Origin: UBA6183 sp041302975
Lineage (GTDB): Bacteria > Bacteroidota > Bacteroidia > UKL13-3
Assembly (NCBI GenBank): GCA_041302975.1
Contig: JBFYQC010000118.1
Coordinates: 1 to 22,510, forward strand
DNA length: 22,510 nucleotides
Direction of reading: 5' to 3'
The notes under the pieces are model-generated. The model searched no databases, was not told the DNA's origin, and worked only from the letters and a program-made list of their open reading frames with translations. Every line of letters starts with the position of its first letter. Position 1 is the first letter of the stretch. Shown here in pieces: positions 15,570 to 22,510 of this stretch. The translations under genes were made by a program, and so were the position numbers.

Positions 15570-16316
15570 ATGAGTATATTTAATAAACTGTTTAACATCA
15601 AACCTAAACTTGCTGATGCCTCGTTTGTAAATCCTATTATAACAGAGGTACATAGCCATCTTATACCTAAGATTGATGATGGTGTGCAAAGTTTGGAAGA
15701 AAGTATAACAGTAATTAAACACTTCGCGGAACGTGGATATAAAAAAGTAATTACCACTCCGCACATTATGGGTGATTTTTACAAAAATGGTCCTGAAAAT
15801 ATTTTGCCAGCTCTTGAATTGATTCGCGAGGAGTTGGTTAAGCAAAATATTAACATAGAAATACAAGCTGCGGCTGAGTATATGATTGACGATGCTTTTG
15901 AGAAAAAAATTGCATCGGGTAATTTGCTCACATTCGGCCAAAATCATGTTTTGGTAGAGCTGCCGTTTACTGAAGAACCTGCCAATTTTAAAAGCGCATT
16001 ATTTGAATTACGCATAGCCGGCTACAAACCTGTTTTAGCACATCCCGAGCGTTATGCATTTATGGCTATGCATAGAGATAAATACACCGAATTGTTCGAA
16101 CAAGGCGTATTGTTTCAAATCAACTTATTCTCGCTAATTGGCTATTATTCGCCTCAAGTTAAAAAAACGGTAGAATACCTTATTGAAAATAAAATGGTGC
16201 ATTTAGTAGGTAGTGATTGTCATGGACACAGACATTTACCAGTGCTTAATGATGCGCTAAAAAGTTACAACTACCAACGTATTTGTTCGTTGCCACTAAT
16301 TAATAATAATTTATAA
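15570..16316 (+). CDS. CpsB/CapC-type PHP-domain tyrosine-protein phosphatase
   Basis: The 248-residue protein is a PHP-fold metal-dependent phosphatase of the CpsB/CapC/YwqE class, which dephosphorylates the tyrosine tail of capsule or exopolysaccharide co-polymerase kinases. Metal-binding motifs are all present: EVHSHLIPKIDDG (26-38; His28, His30, Asp36), TTPH (His65), AAEYM (Glu103), LAHPERY (His158) and GSDCHGH (Asp216, His218). The first residue of the usual DxHxH motif is Glu rather than Asp. It is the last gene of the sugar-precursor group, 34 bp after the isomerase, and overlaps the convergent pterin dehydratase gene by 6 bp at the stops. No partner Wzc-like kinase is in the window. 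Confidence 0.88.
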   Translation: MSIFNKLFNIKPKLADASFVNPIITEVHSHLIPKIDDGVQSLEESITVIKHFAERGYKKVITTPHIMGDFYKNGPENILPALELIREELVKQNINIEIQAAAEYMIDDAFEKKIASGNLLTFGQNHVLVELPFTEEPANFKSALFELRIAGYKPVLAHPERYAFMAMHRDKYTELFEQGVLFQINLFSLIGYYSPQVKKTVEYLIENKMVHLVGSDCHGHRHLPVLNDALKSYNYQRICSLPLINNNL

Positions 16317-16553
16317 TTCCACCTCATCAAGCAGCTGCGCCAACTTTCTATCTTTATTGGTAACAATATAACCAGCATCGTGTGTACGTAAAATAACATG
16401 TACTTTGTTGTAAACATTGCTCCATTCGGGGTGGTGATTAAAGGTTTCTATCACTACAGCTGCTTTACTCATCCAATTAATGGCATCCATAAAGGAGTCG
16501 AACTTGTATGTTTTACTCAGCTTATTGTCTTTTTCAACCCAAGTGTTACTCAT
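16311..16553 (-). CDS. Pterin-4a-carbinolamine dehydratase (short form)
   Basis: The 80-residue product matches the PCD/PhhB family, which dehydrates 4a-hydroxytetrahydropterin to recycle the cofactor of aromatic amino acid hydroxylases. The active-site block FNHHPEW (His40, His41, Pro42) and VHVILRTHDAG (Thr57, His58, Asp59) are present, followed by the closing helix with KDRKLAQLLDEV. It is shorter than the usual 95-105 residues because most of the N-terminal helix before the conserved WVEKDNKL strand is missing; no in-frame upstream start that would restore it is apparent. No hydroxylase gene is nearby, so the pterin it acts on is unknown. Its 3' end overlaps the PHP phosphatase gene by 6 bp. 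Confidence 0.88.
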   Translation of the reverse strand: MSNTWVEKDNKLSKTYKFDSFMDAINWMSKAAVVIETFNHHPEWSNVYNKVHVILRTHDAGYIVTNKDRKLAQLLDEVEL

Positions 16554-16617
16554 TTTAATATTAATTTATAAGCAAGCTAAACTATTATGAGCATATTTGT
16601 ACCATTCGTTTAATATC

Positions 16618-18621
16618 ATGAAAAATCAATATATACTTCTTGTTACGCTAATGCTCATTTCAACACAGGTTTTTACACAAAACACTTGGTTAAGGCATTT
16701 TGGTTCTTCACAGTTCGAATACTTCGATGCTATTACCACTGACGATTCAGGAAATGTGTATGTTGCTGGACGTATGGCGGCAACTATTACTATAGGTGAT
16801 ACCACACTTAACAAAATTGGAGGTAGTTCATATAGTTATTTCTTGTCAAAATTCACATCTGCTGGTAATTTTGTTTGGATAGCTGGAGTTAATGTGGCGC
16901 CAAATATAGAAATGGTTAGTAGTCTCGCAGTGGATAAGAATTTTAACATATACATGAGTATTAACGATCCTGGAACGCTTTTTAAGTTTAATCAAGAAGG
17001 AACACAGCTATATAAAAAAACCATACAATCATGGAAACCACGATTAGGTAATGTATTGGTTGATGACAGTAATAATGTGTGGATTTGTGGTTCGTTTAGT
17101 CAATATAACTTTAGTTTAGATGGGTTGCCTGCTATGCCACATCATGGCGGAACATCATTGTATATCGCAAAGCTTGATAGCAGTGGAACAGCACGTTTAG
17201 TGATACCTATTGGTTGTAATAGCATTAGTGCGCGTATGGGTAAAATTGCATTGCGCGACAGTTTAGTTTATGTAACAGCCAATAGTCATTTTGATGTGTA
17301 TATTAAAAATGATACCTTTTTTAGTGCCAATATCATAACTGCTTGCTTTAATAAGCAAGGTGATTATAAATGGGCACGCAAAATATTTCCAACCACATCA
17401 TCAAGTTTAGAGCACATTACGGATATTGTAGTAACCTCGCAACATCAGGTTGTAATTGGTGGTTTATTTTATAATCCCATTAATGTTTCTGGCACTATTT
17501 TAAGTAATGCCAACAACCGTCAAAACTTTTTTATGGCATCTTATCACCCCAATGGAAACCTGAAATGGGCCAAACAATCTAACAGCATTTATTCTACATG
17601 TAATGCGCTTGCATTAACTCCGGATGATAAAATTGCTGTAGCTGTAGATTACAGTTTTGCTTTTGCATTTGGTGGGCAATCAGGTGGTGATGGCGTTTCC
17701 AATAGAAGGTATGCATTGATGATGAGTGTGGACGAAAATGGAAATGCCAATTGGATAAAAACACTAGGTCAGGTTGACTGGACATATGCCACAGCCATTG
17801 CGGTTGATAAACAAGGTAATTGGTACATGGGCGGAAACTATCAGGCAACAACCAATAATAGTATTGACGGCAATTTAGTAGGTGTAGTTGGTGAAGCAGA
17901 TGTTTATTTTATTAAAAACTTTTATTTACCAATTGCTGGAGGTGCCGCCCAGTTTAATTTTTGTAAAGACGGAAAACCAACACCTTTAACAGCATCAGGT
18001 TCGGGAGTAAAATGGTATGCGGATTCACTATTAACTCAGCAAGTTTTTGCAGGTAATAACTTTACTTTGCAGTTTGATTCTGCTGTAACTTATTATGTTG
18101 CTCAAACCCAAGGCGGAGCCAAAAGTGCAGCTAAAAAAGTTACTGCTTTTATGTTTGATTTAACTCCCGTGCGGTTAATTAAAAATGGAGATACATTAGC
18201 GGTTAATTCAGCCAATGGCAAACAATACAAATGGTATAAAAATGGCACTTTAATTAGCGGCAAAACTACACCAAGTTTATTGGTTACTTCAAGCGGTAAT
18301 TACCATGCAGTAATGGTTAATAGCAACGATTGCAGTAACTATACAGATACCATAAATATGCAAGTAACCGGCCTTTTTGAAGCGGGTGTTGTAAAAGTGA
18401 GTATTTATCCTAATCCGGCAAACGATATGCTGTATTTTGCAAGCGATGGAAATATAACAGAAGTGAATTTTTATGACCTCTCAGGTGTATTGGTAAATAC
18501 TGTTCAGGGCCAACAATTAAAAAGTTGCTCACTTAATGATATAGCTGATGGGTTGTTCATGGTTCAAGTAAAAAGTGAAAAAGGTGTAACTGTAAAGCGT
18601 ATTTGGATACAGCATCAATAA
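16618..18621 (+). CDS. Secreted beta-propeller protein with type IX secretion sorting domain
   Basis: The 667-residue protein has a signal peptide (MKNQYILLVTLMLISTQVFTQ), a long N-terminal region with repeated beta-propeller-like units (AITTDDSGNVYVAGRM, SLAVDKNFNIYM, AIAVDKQGNWYMGGNYQ; residues about 20-440), one or two Ig-like segments (about 445-590, including YKWYKNGTLISGKTTPSLLVT), and a C-terminal sorting domain at 592-667 (SIYPNPAND, NFYDLSGVLV, VKRIWIQ). The last is the type A signal recognised by the Bacteroidota type IX system, which carries proteins across the outer membrane and usually attaches them to the surface. No catalytic motif is seen; a binding or adhesion role is an inference. 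The ATG at 16618 is preferred over an upstream TTG (16597), which would put MYHSFNI before the signal peptide. Confidence 0.88.
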   Translation: MKNQYILLVTLMLISTQVFTQNTWLRHFGSSQFEYFDAITTDDSGNVYVAGRMAATITIGDTTLNKIGGSSYSYFLSKFTSAGNFVWIAGVNVAPNIEMVSSLAVDKNFNIYMSINDPGTLFKFNQEGTQLYKKTIQSWKPRLGNVLVDDSNNVWICGSFSQYNFSLDGLPAMPHHGGTSLYIAKLDSSGTARLVIPIGCNSISARMGKIALRDSLVYVTANSHFDVYIKNDTFFSANIITACFNKQGDYKWARKIFPTTSSSLEHITDIVVTSQHQVVIGGLFYNPINVSGTILSNANNRQNFFMASYHPNGNLKWAKQSNSIYSTCNALALTPDDKIAVAVDYSFAFAFGGQSGGDGVSNRRYALMMSVDENGNANWIKTLGQVDWTYATAIAVDKQGNWYMGGNYQATTNNSIDGNLVGVVGEADVYFIKNFYLPIAGGAAQFNFCKDGKPTPLTASGSGVKWYADSLLTQQVFAGNNFTLQFDSAVTYYVAQTQGGAKSAAKKVTAFMFDLTPVRLIKNGDTLAVNSANGKQYKWYKNGTLISGKTTPSLLVTSSGNYHAVMVNSNDCSNYTDTINMQVTGLFEAGVVKVSIYPNPANDMLYFASDGNITEVNFYDLSGVLVNTVQGQQLKSCSLNDIADGLFMVQVKSEKGVTVKRIWIQHQ

Positions 18622-18730
18622 AAGTGAACACTTGGCCATAAAAAAGGCTATCCTATCCACATGTGCTAACAAAATGTTTGCAGGTTAGTTAGTGCCTAAA
18701 GCGTAAAATTGAGTTTTAGTATTACGCATT

Positions 18731-20164
18731 ATGGCATTAAGCAGATTTTGGTCGTACATTATTGTACTCAGTGCAATTTATATTTTTTACATGTTGGGTA
18801 CTGGCCAAATGTATACTTTGGGTAGTTTGGTTAACGGTAAACAAAACGACCCTACCATTGTATCAGAAATGGAGGCTAAACAGTTGCAAAAAAGCGATAC
18901 AGCTTTATTCGCGGTGTTGCAAGCTAACAAAGTATACACCAGTGCAACGGGAGATAGCAGCTACCATTTAATGGATAATGGAATTATACAAATAGCTGCG
19001 GGTAAACAAGCGGCTGATGGTATCTTTCCAACTTGCAAAAATACCATTATGGACATTTGGCTTCCGTTAATTGGTTACCTTACTTTTTTCTGTGGTTTAT
19101 TAAATCTGTTAAACGATAGCAATGCCATTACTAAATTAGCCAATGTGCTCTCTCCTTTTTTTGCCAAAATATTTCCTGAGTTACCTAAAGGGCATCCGGC
19201 TTATGGTTTTATGACCATGAACTTTGCTGCCAACTTTTTAGGGTTAGATAATGCTGCAACACCATTTGGCTTAAAAGCCATGGAGAGTATGCAAGAAGTA
19301 AATACCAACAAAGAAAGAGCGAGTAACAGCCAAATTATGTTTTTGTGTTTGCATGCTGCCGGACTAACATTAATTCCAACCTCTATTATTGGTTATCGTG
19401 CGGCACAACATGCGGCAAATCCAGCAGACATTATGTTACCAACCATTATTACCTCTTTTGTGGGTACCATAGCAGCATTAATTTTTGTGAGCATCAAGCA
19501 ACGTATTAATTTATTAAACCCCATTGTAATTGCTTTTGTAACCATTATAAGTGCAGTAATTGGTTTCTTATTGTTTTATGTCAATCAACTTACCGGCATA
19601 CAAAAGTTTCACTTCACGGGTAACCTAAGCAATGGCGTATTGTTATTTATTATTTTAGCCATTGTAGCTTACAGCATTTTTCAAGAAAAGATTTTCAAAA
19701 TCAATAACACTAATATTTTCGATTCGTTTGTACATGGTGCTAAAGATGGTTTTACAACGGGAGTGCGTGTGTTGCCTTACATGATTGCCATGTTGGTGGC
19801 CTTAAGTATTTTTCGCAACTCGGGTTTAATGAATATTGTAATGAGTGGTGTAACCTCTGTACTTGCGGCATTTGGTGTTGATCCGCAAATTATACAAGCC
19901 ATACCTGTTGCCTTAATGCGTCCGTTTAGTGCAGGCGGATCACGTGGGTTTATGCTCGATGCCATGAAAACGTATGGTGCTGATAGTGTGGCCGGACAAC
20001 TTTCTTGTTTGTTTCAAGGTGCAGCCGAAACCACGTTTTATGTGGTGGCCTTATACTTTGGTTCGGTAAATATTAAAGACAGTCGTTATGCCCTTAGTGT
20101 AATGCTATTGGTTGATTTGGTTTGTGTACTTACCGCCATTTTTGTAGTGAAGATTTATTTTTAG
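18731..20164 (+). CDS. SpmA/SpmB-like fused nucleoside-recognition (Gate) domain membrane protein
   Basis: The 477-residue polytopic protein has two Gate (nucleoside recognition) domains in one chain, matching a fusion of the Bacillus spore maturation proteins SpmA and SpmB. The first, residues about 105-190, contains the hallmark MNFAANFLGLDNAATPFGLKAM (163-184). The second, about 335-470, contains GAKDGFTTGVRVLPYMIAMLVAL and RPFSAGGSRG. Hydrophobic helices occur near 8-24, 108-128, 205-222, 236-256, 262-284, 302-318, 345-372 and 450-476. An extracytoplasmic stretch of about 75 residues follows the first helix. Its transported ligand is unknown; despite the name, Bacteroidota do not sporulate. 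It is 109 bp downstream of the secreted protein gene with no terminator between. Confidence 0.88.
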   Translation: MALSRFWSYIIVLSAIYIFYMLGTGQMYTLGSLVNGKQNDPTIVSEMEAKQLQKSDTALFAVLQANKVYTSATGDSSYHLMDNGIIQIAAGKQAADGIFPTCKNTIMDIWLPLIGYLTFFCGLLNLLNDSNAITKLANVLSPFFAKIFPELPKGHPAYGFMTMNFAANFLGLDNAATPFGLKAMESMQEVNTNKERASNSQIMFLCLHAAGLTLIPTSIIGYRAAQHAANPADIMLPTIITSFVGTIAALIFVSIKQRINLLNPIVIAFVTIISAVIGFLLFYVNQLTGIQKFHFTGNLSNGVLLFIILAIVAYSIFQEKIFKINNTNIFDSFVHGAKDGFTTGVRVLPYMIAMLVALSIFRNSGLMNIVMSGVTSVLAAFGVDPQIIQAIPVALMRPFSAGGSRGFMLDAMKTYGADSVAGQLSCLFQGAAETTFYVVALYFGSVNIKDSRYALSVMLLVDLVCVLTAIFVVKIYF

Positions 20165-20206
20165 GTTCAATCCCTTATAAGATACTTAGGCTTTGGAAAA
20201 GCCGAA

Positions 20207-20371
20207 TTATACTTGTGAAGAAGGAACAAAGATTGCAGTAATTGCCTGACCAGCTTAGCTTGTGTATTGGGTTTTGTAATGGTTAAAGCCTGCGGGCTTT
20301 ATCAATGTTGTCCAAAAATTATCAACGCGCATACAAAAACATACTTTTTTCTGATATTTTCGCATTTCATC
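20207..20371 (-). repeat. Suspected dispersed Bacteroidota repeat with remnant reading frame
   Basis: Read on the minus strand, this intergenic segment gives peptide text MRVDNFWTTLIKPAGF, then NHYKTQYTS, a TAA stop at 20255-20257, and in the same frame AGQAITAIFVPSSQV before a second stop at 20207-20209. This peptide string looks familiar to me from many small hypothetical proteins in Bacteroidota genomes, which suggests a repeated DNA element rather than a gene. That is recollection and not a search result. Inside it lies a 6-bp hairpin AAAGCC-TGCG-GGCTTT (20285-20300). No transposase, target duplication or long terminal repeat is visible. Edges are approximate. Confidence 0.35.
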
Positions 20372-20435
20372 ATTAGCCCAAAGAATGTGCTTATGGTGTT
20401 GTAAACAAGCATAAAACAATAAATAATTTATACGT

Positions 20436-20798
20436 ATGGCTTTAGACATAACAGGAAAAATTGTTCAGAAAATGAACAAAACAGAAGGAATTAGCAAAGC
20501 AGGCAAACCTTGGAGTAAGCAAGAATTTGTGATTGAAACACAAGAAACCTACCCACGCAAAGTAATGATTAGCACCATGAACGAGAAGGTTAACGACCTT
20601 GAGCGTTTTAATGTGGGTGATGTAATTACTGCATCATTAAATCTTGAAAGCCGTGAGTACAATGGCCGTTGGTACACAGATGCACGTGCATGGAAAATTC
20701 AAGGTCAGGGTACATCAACTCCTGATGCAGATCCGTTTCATCCGGATAACGAACCAAGCTTTACAGCCGATTCTGCTTCAGACGATTTACCGTTTTAA
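20436..20798 (+). CDS. DUF3127 protein, predicted OB-fold with SSB-like acidic tail
   Basis: The 120-residue protein matches the Bacteroidota DUF3127 family: it opens with ITGKIVQKM, has the GKPWSKQEFVIETQE segment, and carries the hallmark LESREYNGRWYTDARAWKI near residues 70-88. The strand pattern suggests an OB-fold. Residues 90-115 form a Pro/Asp/Ser-rich tail ending in DDLPF (116-120), closely resembling the acidic DDxPF tip by which single-stranded DNA-binding proteins recruit partners. DNA binding is therefore plausible but is an inference. It is not a canonical Ssb. It is a single-gene unit: a 271-bp gap precedes it and a strong terminator follows. Confidence 0.85.
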   Translation: MALDITGKIVQKMNKTEGISKAGKPWSKQEFVIETQETYPRKVMISTMNEKVNDLERFNVGDVITASLNLESREYNGRWYTDARAWKIQGQGTSTPDADPFHPDNEPSFTADSASDDLPF

Positions 20799-20810
20799 TT
20801 AAAACATTAC

Positions 20811-20840
20811 AAAAAAAAGCGCTCTCGGGCGCTTTTTTAT
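20811..20840. terminator. Bidirectional Rho-independent terminator after DUF3127 gene
   Basis: AAAAAAGCGC, loop TCTCGG, GCGCTTTTTT: a perfect 10-bp stem whose A and T arms provide U-runs on both strands. It starts 12 bases after the DUF3127 stop and separates that gene from cysS. Confidence 0.85.
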
Positions 20841-20863
20841 TTTATATACCATTATCCTTTTAA

Positions 20864-20871
20864 TAGATTTG
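20864..20871 (+). promoter_or_regulatory. Candidate -7 promoter element of cysS
   Basis: TAGATTTG matches TAnnTTTG fully. The cysS ATG begins 7 bases after it, and the upstream terminator means cysS needs its own promoter. A leader of only a few bases would result. Confidence 0.45.
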
Positions 20872-20878
20872 TGCGTTT

Positions 20879-22348
20879 ATGATTAACCACAACCTTAAAT
20901 TATACAATACGCTTTCGCGTACCACCGAAAAGTTTGAACCTATACATGCAGGACACGTGGGTATGTATGTGTGCGGACCAACGGTATATAACAATGCGCA
21001 TTTAGGTAATGCGCGTACTTTTATATCTTTTGATGTGGTGTTTCGTTACCTGCAACACTTGGGTTACAAGGTGCGTTATGTGCGCAATATCACCGATGCT
21101 GGGCACTTAGAAAGCGATGCCGATGAAGGTGAGGACAAAATTAGTAAAAAAGCAAAACTAGAACAGTTAGAGCCGATGGAGATTGTGCAACGTTACACCA
21201 TCGATTTTCACAATGTAATGGATGCATTTAATGCTTTTCCTCCAAGTATAGAACCAACTGCAACTGGCCATATTATTGAGCAAATAGAGATGACCAAACA
21301 AATAATGGCCAATGGTTTTGCTTATGAAAGTAACGGTACTATTTATTTTGATGTAGAGAAGTTTGCCAAAGACAATAACTACACTGCATTAACCGGTCGT
21401 AATTTGGATGACTTGTTAAATGGTACACGTGAGCTTGGCGGACAAGATGATAAACGTGGCCGGTTAGATTTTGCACTTTGGATAAAAGCAAAACCTGAAC
21501 ATATTATGCGCTGGCCTAGTCCTTGGGGCGAAGGTTTTCCGGGTTGGCACCTGGAGTGCTCGGCCATGAGTAAAAAATATTTAGGTGATAGGTTCGATAT
21601 TCACGGAGGTGGAATGGATTTAGCACCTACACACCATACCAACGAAATTGCGCAAAACGTTGCTTGCAATCACCACAAAACCCCGGTTAATTATTGGATG
21701 CACACCAATATGCTTACCGTTAACGGACAAAAAATGAGCAAGAGTTTAGGTAATTCTTTTTTGCCGTTTGAGTTATTTTCGGGTAGTCATAAATTATTAG
21801 ATAAAGGCTATAGCCCAATGACAGTGCGTTTTTTTATGTTGCAAGCACATTACCGCAGTACACTTGATTTTAGTAACGAAGCTTTGCAAGCTGCCGAAAA
21901 AGGTTTTGCGCGATTGATGAATGCCATGAAGTTGTTGGAAGGTTTAAAAACGTCAATAACATCTACCTCTAATATCAGCGAATTAAAAACCAATGTTTAT
22001 GCTGCTATGGATGATGATTTTAATACCCCAATTACATTATCGCATTTGTTTGATGGTGTTAGGATAATTAACAGCGTAAATGATGGCAAAGAAACCATTA
22101 CAGAAGGTGATAAAAATACATTGGTACAATTAATGAAAAACATGGTGTTTGATGTGTTGGGATTAAAAGAGGAAAACGCTGTTAACACCGATAAAATTGA
22201 TGGTTTAATGAACATGATTTTAGATGTTCGTTCTGATGCAAAATCGCGCAAAGATTTTTCAACTTCTGATTTAATTCGAGACAAATTGAAAGAAATTGGT
22301 TTCGAAATTAAAGATGGAAAAGAAGGAACAAGTTATACCATTCTTTAA
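20879..22348 (+). CDS. cysS: Cysteinyl-tRNA synthetase
   Basis: This 489-residue class I synthetase charges tRNA-Cys. The zinc- and substrate-binding start YVCGPTVYNNAHLGNAR holds Cys32 and the HIGH-equivalent HLGN (41-44), a variant of the common HIGH/HLGH. The second zinc segment WHLECSAMS and the HGGGMDL...HHTNEIAQ block supply Cys, His and Glu ligands, the middle reading APTHH instead of the common FPHH. The KMSKS loop is intact (GQKMSKSLGN). A C-terminal DALR-like helical region includes the DDDFNTP segment. The length is slightly above the 460 or so residues of E. coli. The gene is isolated by the terminator upstream and is followed 38 bp later by a lipoprotein gene on the same strand. 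Confidence 0.97.
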   Translation: MINHNLKLYNTLSRTTEKFEPIHAGHVGMYVCGPTVYNNAHLGNARTFISFDVVFRYLQHLGYKVRYVRNITDAGHLESDADEGEDKISKKAKLEQLEPMEIVQRYTIDFHNVMDAFNAFPPSIEPTATGHIIEQIEMTKQIMANGFAYESNGTIYFDVEKFAKDNNYTALTGRNLDDLLNGTRELGGQDDKRGRLDFALWIKAKPEHIMRWPSPWGEGFPGWHLECSAMSKKYLGDRFDIHGGGMDLAPTHHTNEIAQNVACNHHKTPVNYWMHTNMLTVNGQKMSKSLGNSFLPFELFSGSHKLLDKGYSPMTVRFFMLQAHYRSTLDFSNEALQAAEKGFARLMNAMKLLEGLKTSITSTSNISELKTNVYAAMDDDFNTPITLSHLFDGVRIINSVNDGKETITEGDKNTLVQLMKNMVFDVLGLKEENAVNTDKIDGLMNMILDVRSDAKSRKDFSTSDLIRDKLKEIGFEIKDGKEGTSYTIL

Positions 22349-22370
22349 TCCTCATCGTTCATTACTTCGC

Positions 22371-22383
22371 GTTATTAAATAAC
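22371..22383. repeat. 13-bp inverted repeat upstream of lipoprotein gene
   Basis: GTTATT-A-AATAAC is a perfect dyad ending 3 bp before the ATG at 22387. Being AT-rich and short, it may be a chance event, but a GTTA/TAAC dyad also precedes the outer-membrane protein gene (5692-5706). Confidence 0.25.
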
Positions 22384-22386
22384 AAA

Positions 22387-22510
22387 ATGAAAAAAAATAT
22401 CCAATTAAAAATAAGTGCTGTTGCATTGCTGTTAGTAGTTTTTGCAGCTTGTGATAACGAGACAAAAACTCAACCCAAACAAGAGAGCGCAACAACAGAA
22501 ACTGCTGCAC
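22387..22510 (+). CDS. N-terminal part of a lipoprotein (cut by window end)
   Basis: The visible 41 residues start MKKNIQLKISAVALLLVVFAAC. This is a lipoprotein signal peptide with lipobox FAAC, so Cys22 would be lipidated after cleavage. The mature start CDNETKTQPKQ is hydrophilic, with Asp and Glu just after Cys, followed by a Thr/Gln/Ala-rich tether. Nothing of the functional domain is in the window, so the family is unknown. It lies 38 bp after cysS. Confidence 0.75.
   Translation, partial: MKKNIQLKISAVALLLVVFAACDNETKTQPKQESATTETAA

Noticed and set aside
15516..15947. Minus-strand open frames opposite the isomerase 3' end and PHP phosphatase
   Set aside because: The plus-strand genes here have complete catalytic motifs; the minus frames have none.
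20187..20203. Hairpin GGCTT/AAGCC after the SpmA/B-like gene as a terminator
   Set aside because: The stem is only 5 bp and no T-run follows.
20255..20449. Minus-strand 64-codon open frame as a gene
   Set aside because: It runs antisense into the start of the DUF3127 gene and its lower part looks like a degenerate repeat with an in-frame stop, not an intact gene.
1..22510. Mobile elements, CRISPR arrays, tRNA or rRNA genes, defence systems
   Set aside because: No transposase, integrase, regular spaced repeats, tRNA-like cloverleaf or defence-type domain was seen on either strand.

Overview
The window is an ordinary-looking, AT-rich chromosomal segment of a member of the Bacteroidota. The evidence is a C-terminal type IX secretion sorting domain, a long Bacteroidota-type PurM, a DUF3127 protein, a two-Gate-domain SpmA/SpmB-like protein, promoters resembling TTTG-N19-TAnnTTTG, and near absence of Shine-Dalgarno sequences. 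I cannot place it below phylum or class. No mobile element, phage gene, CRISPR array, tRNA or rRNA is visible.

Layout. Positions 1-2243 hold the last codons of an unknown gene, a bidirectional terminator, a minus-strand conserved protein with an acidic linker, plus-strand thymidine kinase (tdk), and a convergent membrane-anchored GyrI-like protein. Positions 2282-10012 are minus-strand: DNA polymerase I (polA) followed 26 nt later by an MscS-type channel, then a 388-bp gene-free gap, then a large outer-membrane protein (degenerate peptidase-like domain, TolB-like propeller, beta-barrel). The gap contains a complete small-RNA-like unit, with a promoter matching the Bacteroidota consensus and a strong UUCG-capped terminator. 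It may be a free sRNA or an attenuated leader of the outer-membrane gene.

Positions 10132-16316 are plus-strand: purM, then a sugar-nucleotide/polysaccharide precursor group of galE, rfbB, rfbA, a bifunctional phosphoglucose/phosphomannose isomerase, and a CpsB/CapC-type PHP tyrosine phosphatase. These genes would interconvert UDP-glucose/UDP-galactose, make dTDP-4-keto-6-deoxyglucose, and feed hexose phosphates, with the phosphatase as a likely regulator of polysaccharide export. No glycosyltransferase, flippase, rfbC, rfbD or tyrosine kinase lies in the window, so this is only part of the pathway.

Positions 16311-22510 carry a short pterin-4a-carbinolamine dehydratase (minus), a secreted beta-propeller protein with a type IX sorting tail, the SpmA/SpmB-like membrane protein, a 271-bp gap with a suspected dispersed repeat, a DUF3127 protein ending in an SSB-like acidic tip, a terminator, cysS, and the start of a lipoprotein gene cut by the window edge.

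I found no clear multi-gene novel system. The best candidates for follow-up are the sRNA/leader at about 5777-5964, the repeat-like segment at about 20207-20371, the DUF3127 protein with its SSB-like tail, and the possible leaderless promoters of tdk, polA and cysS.
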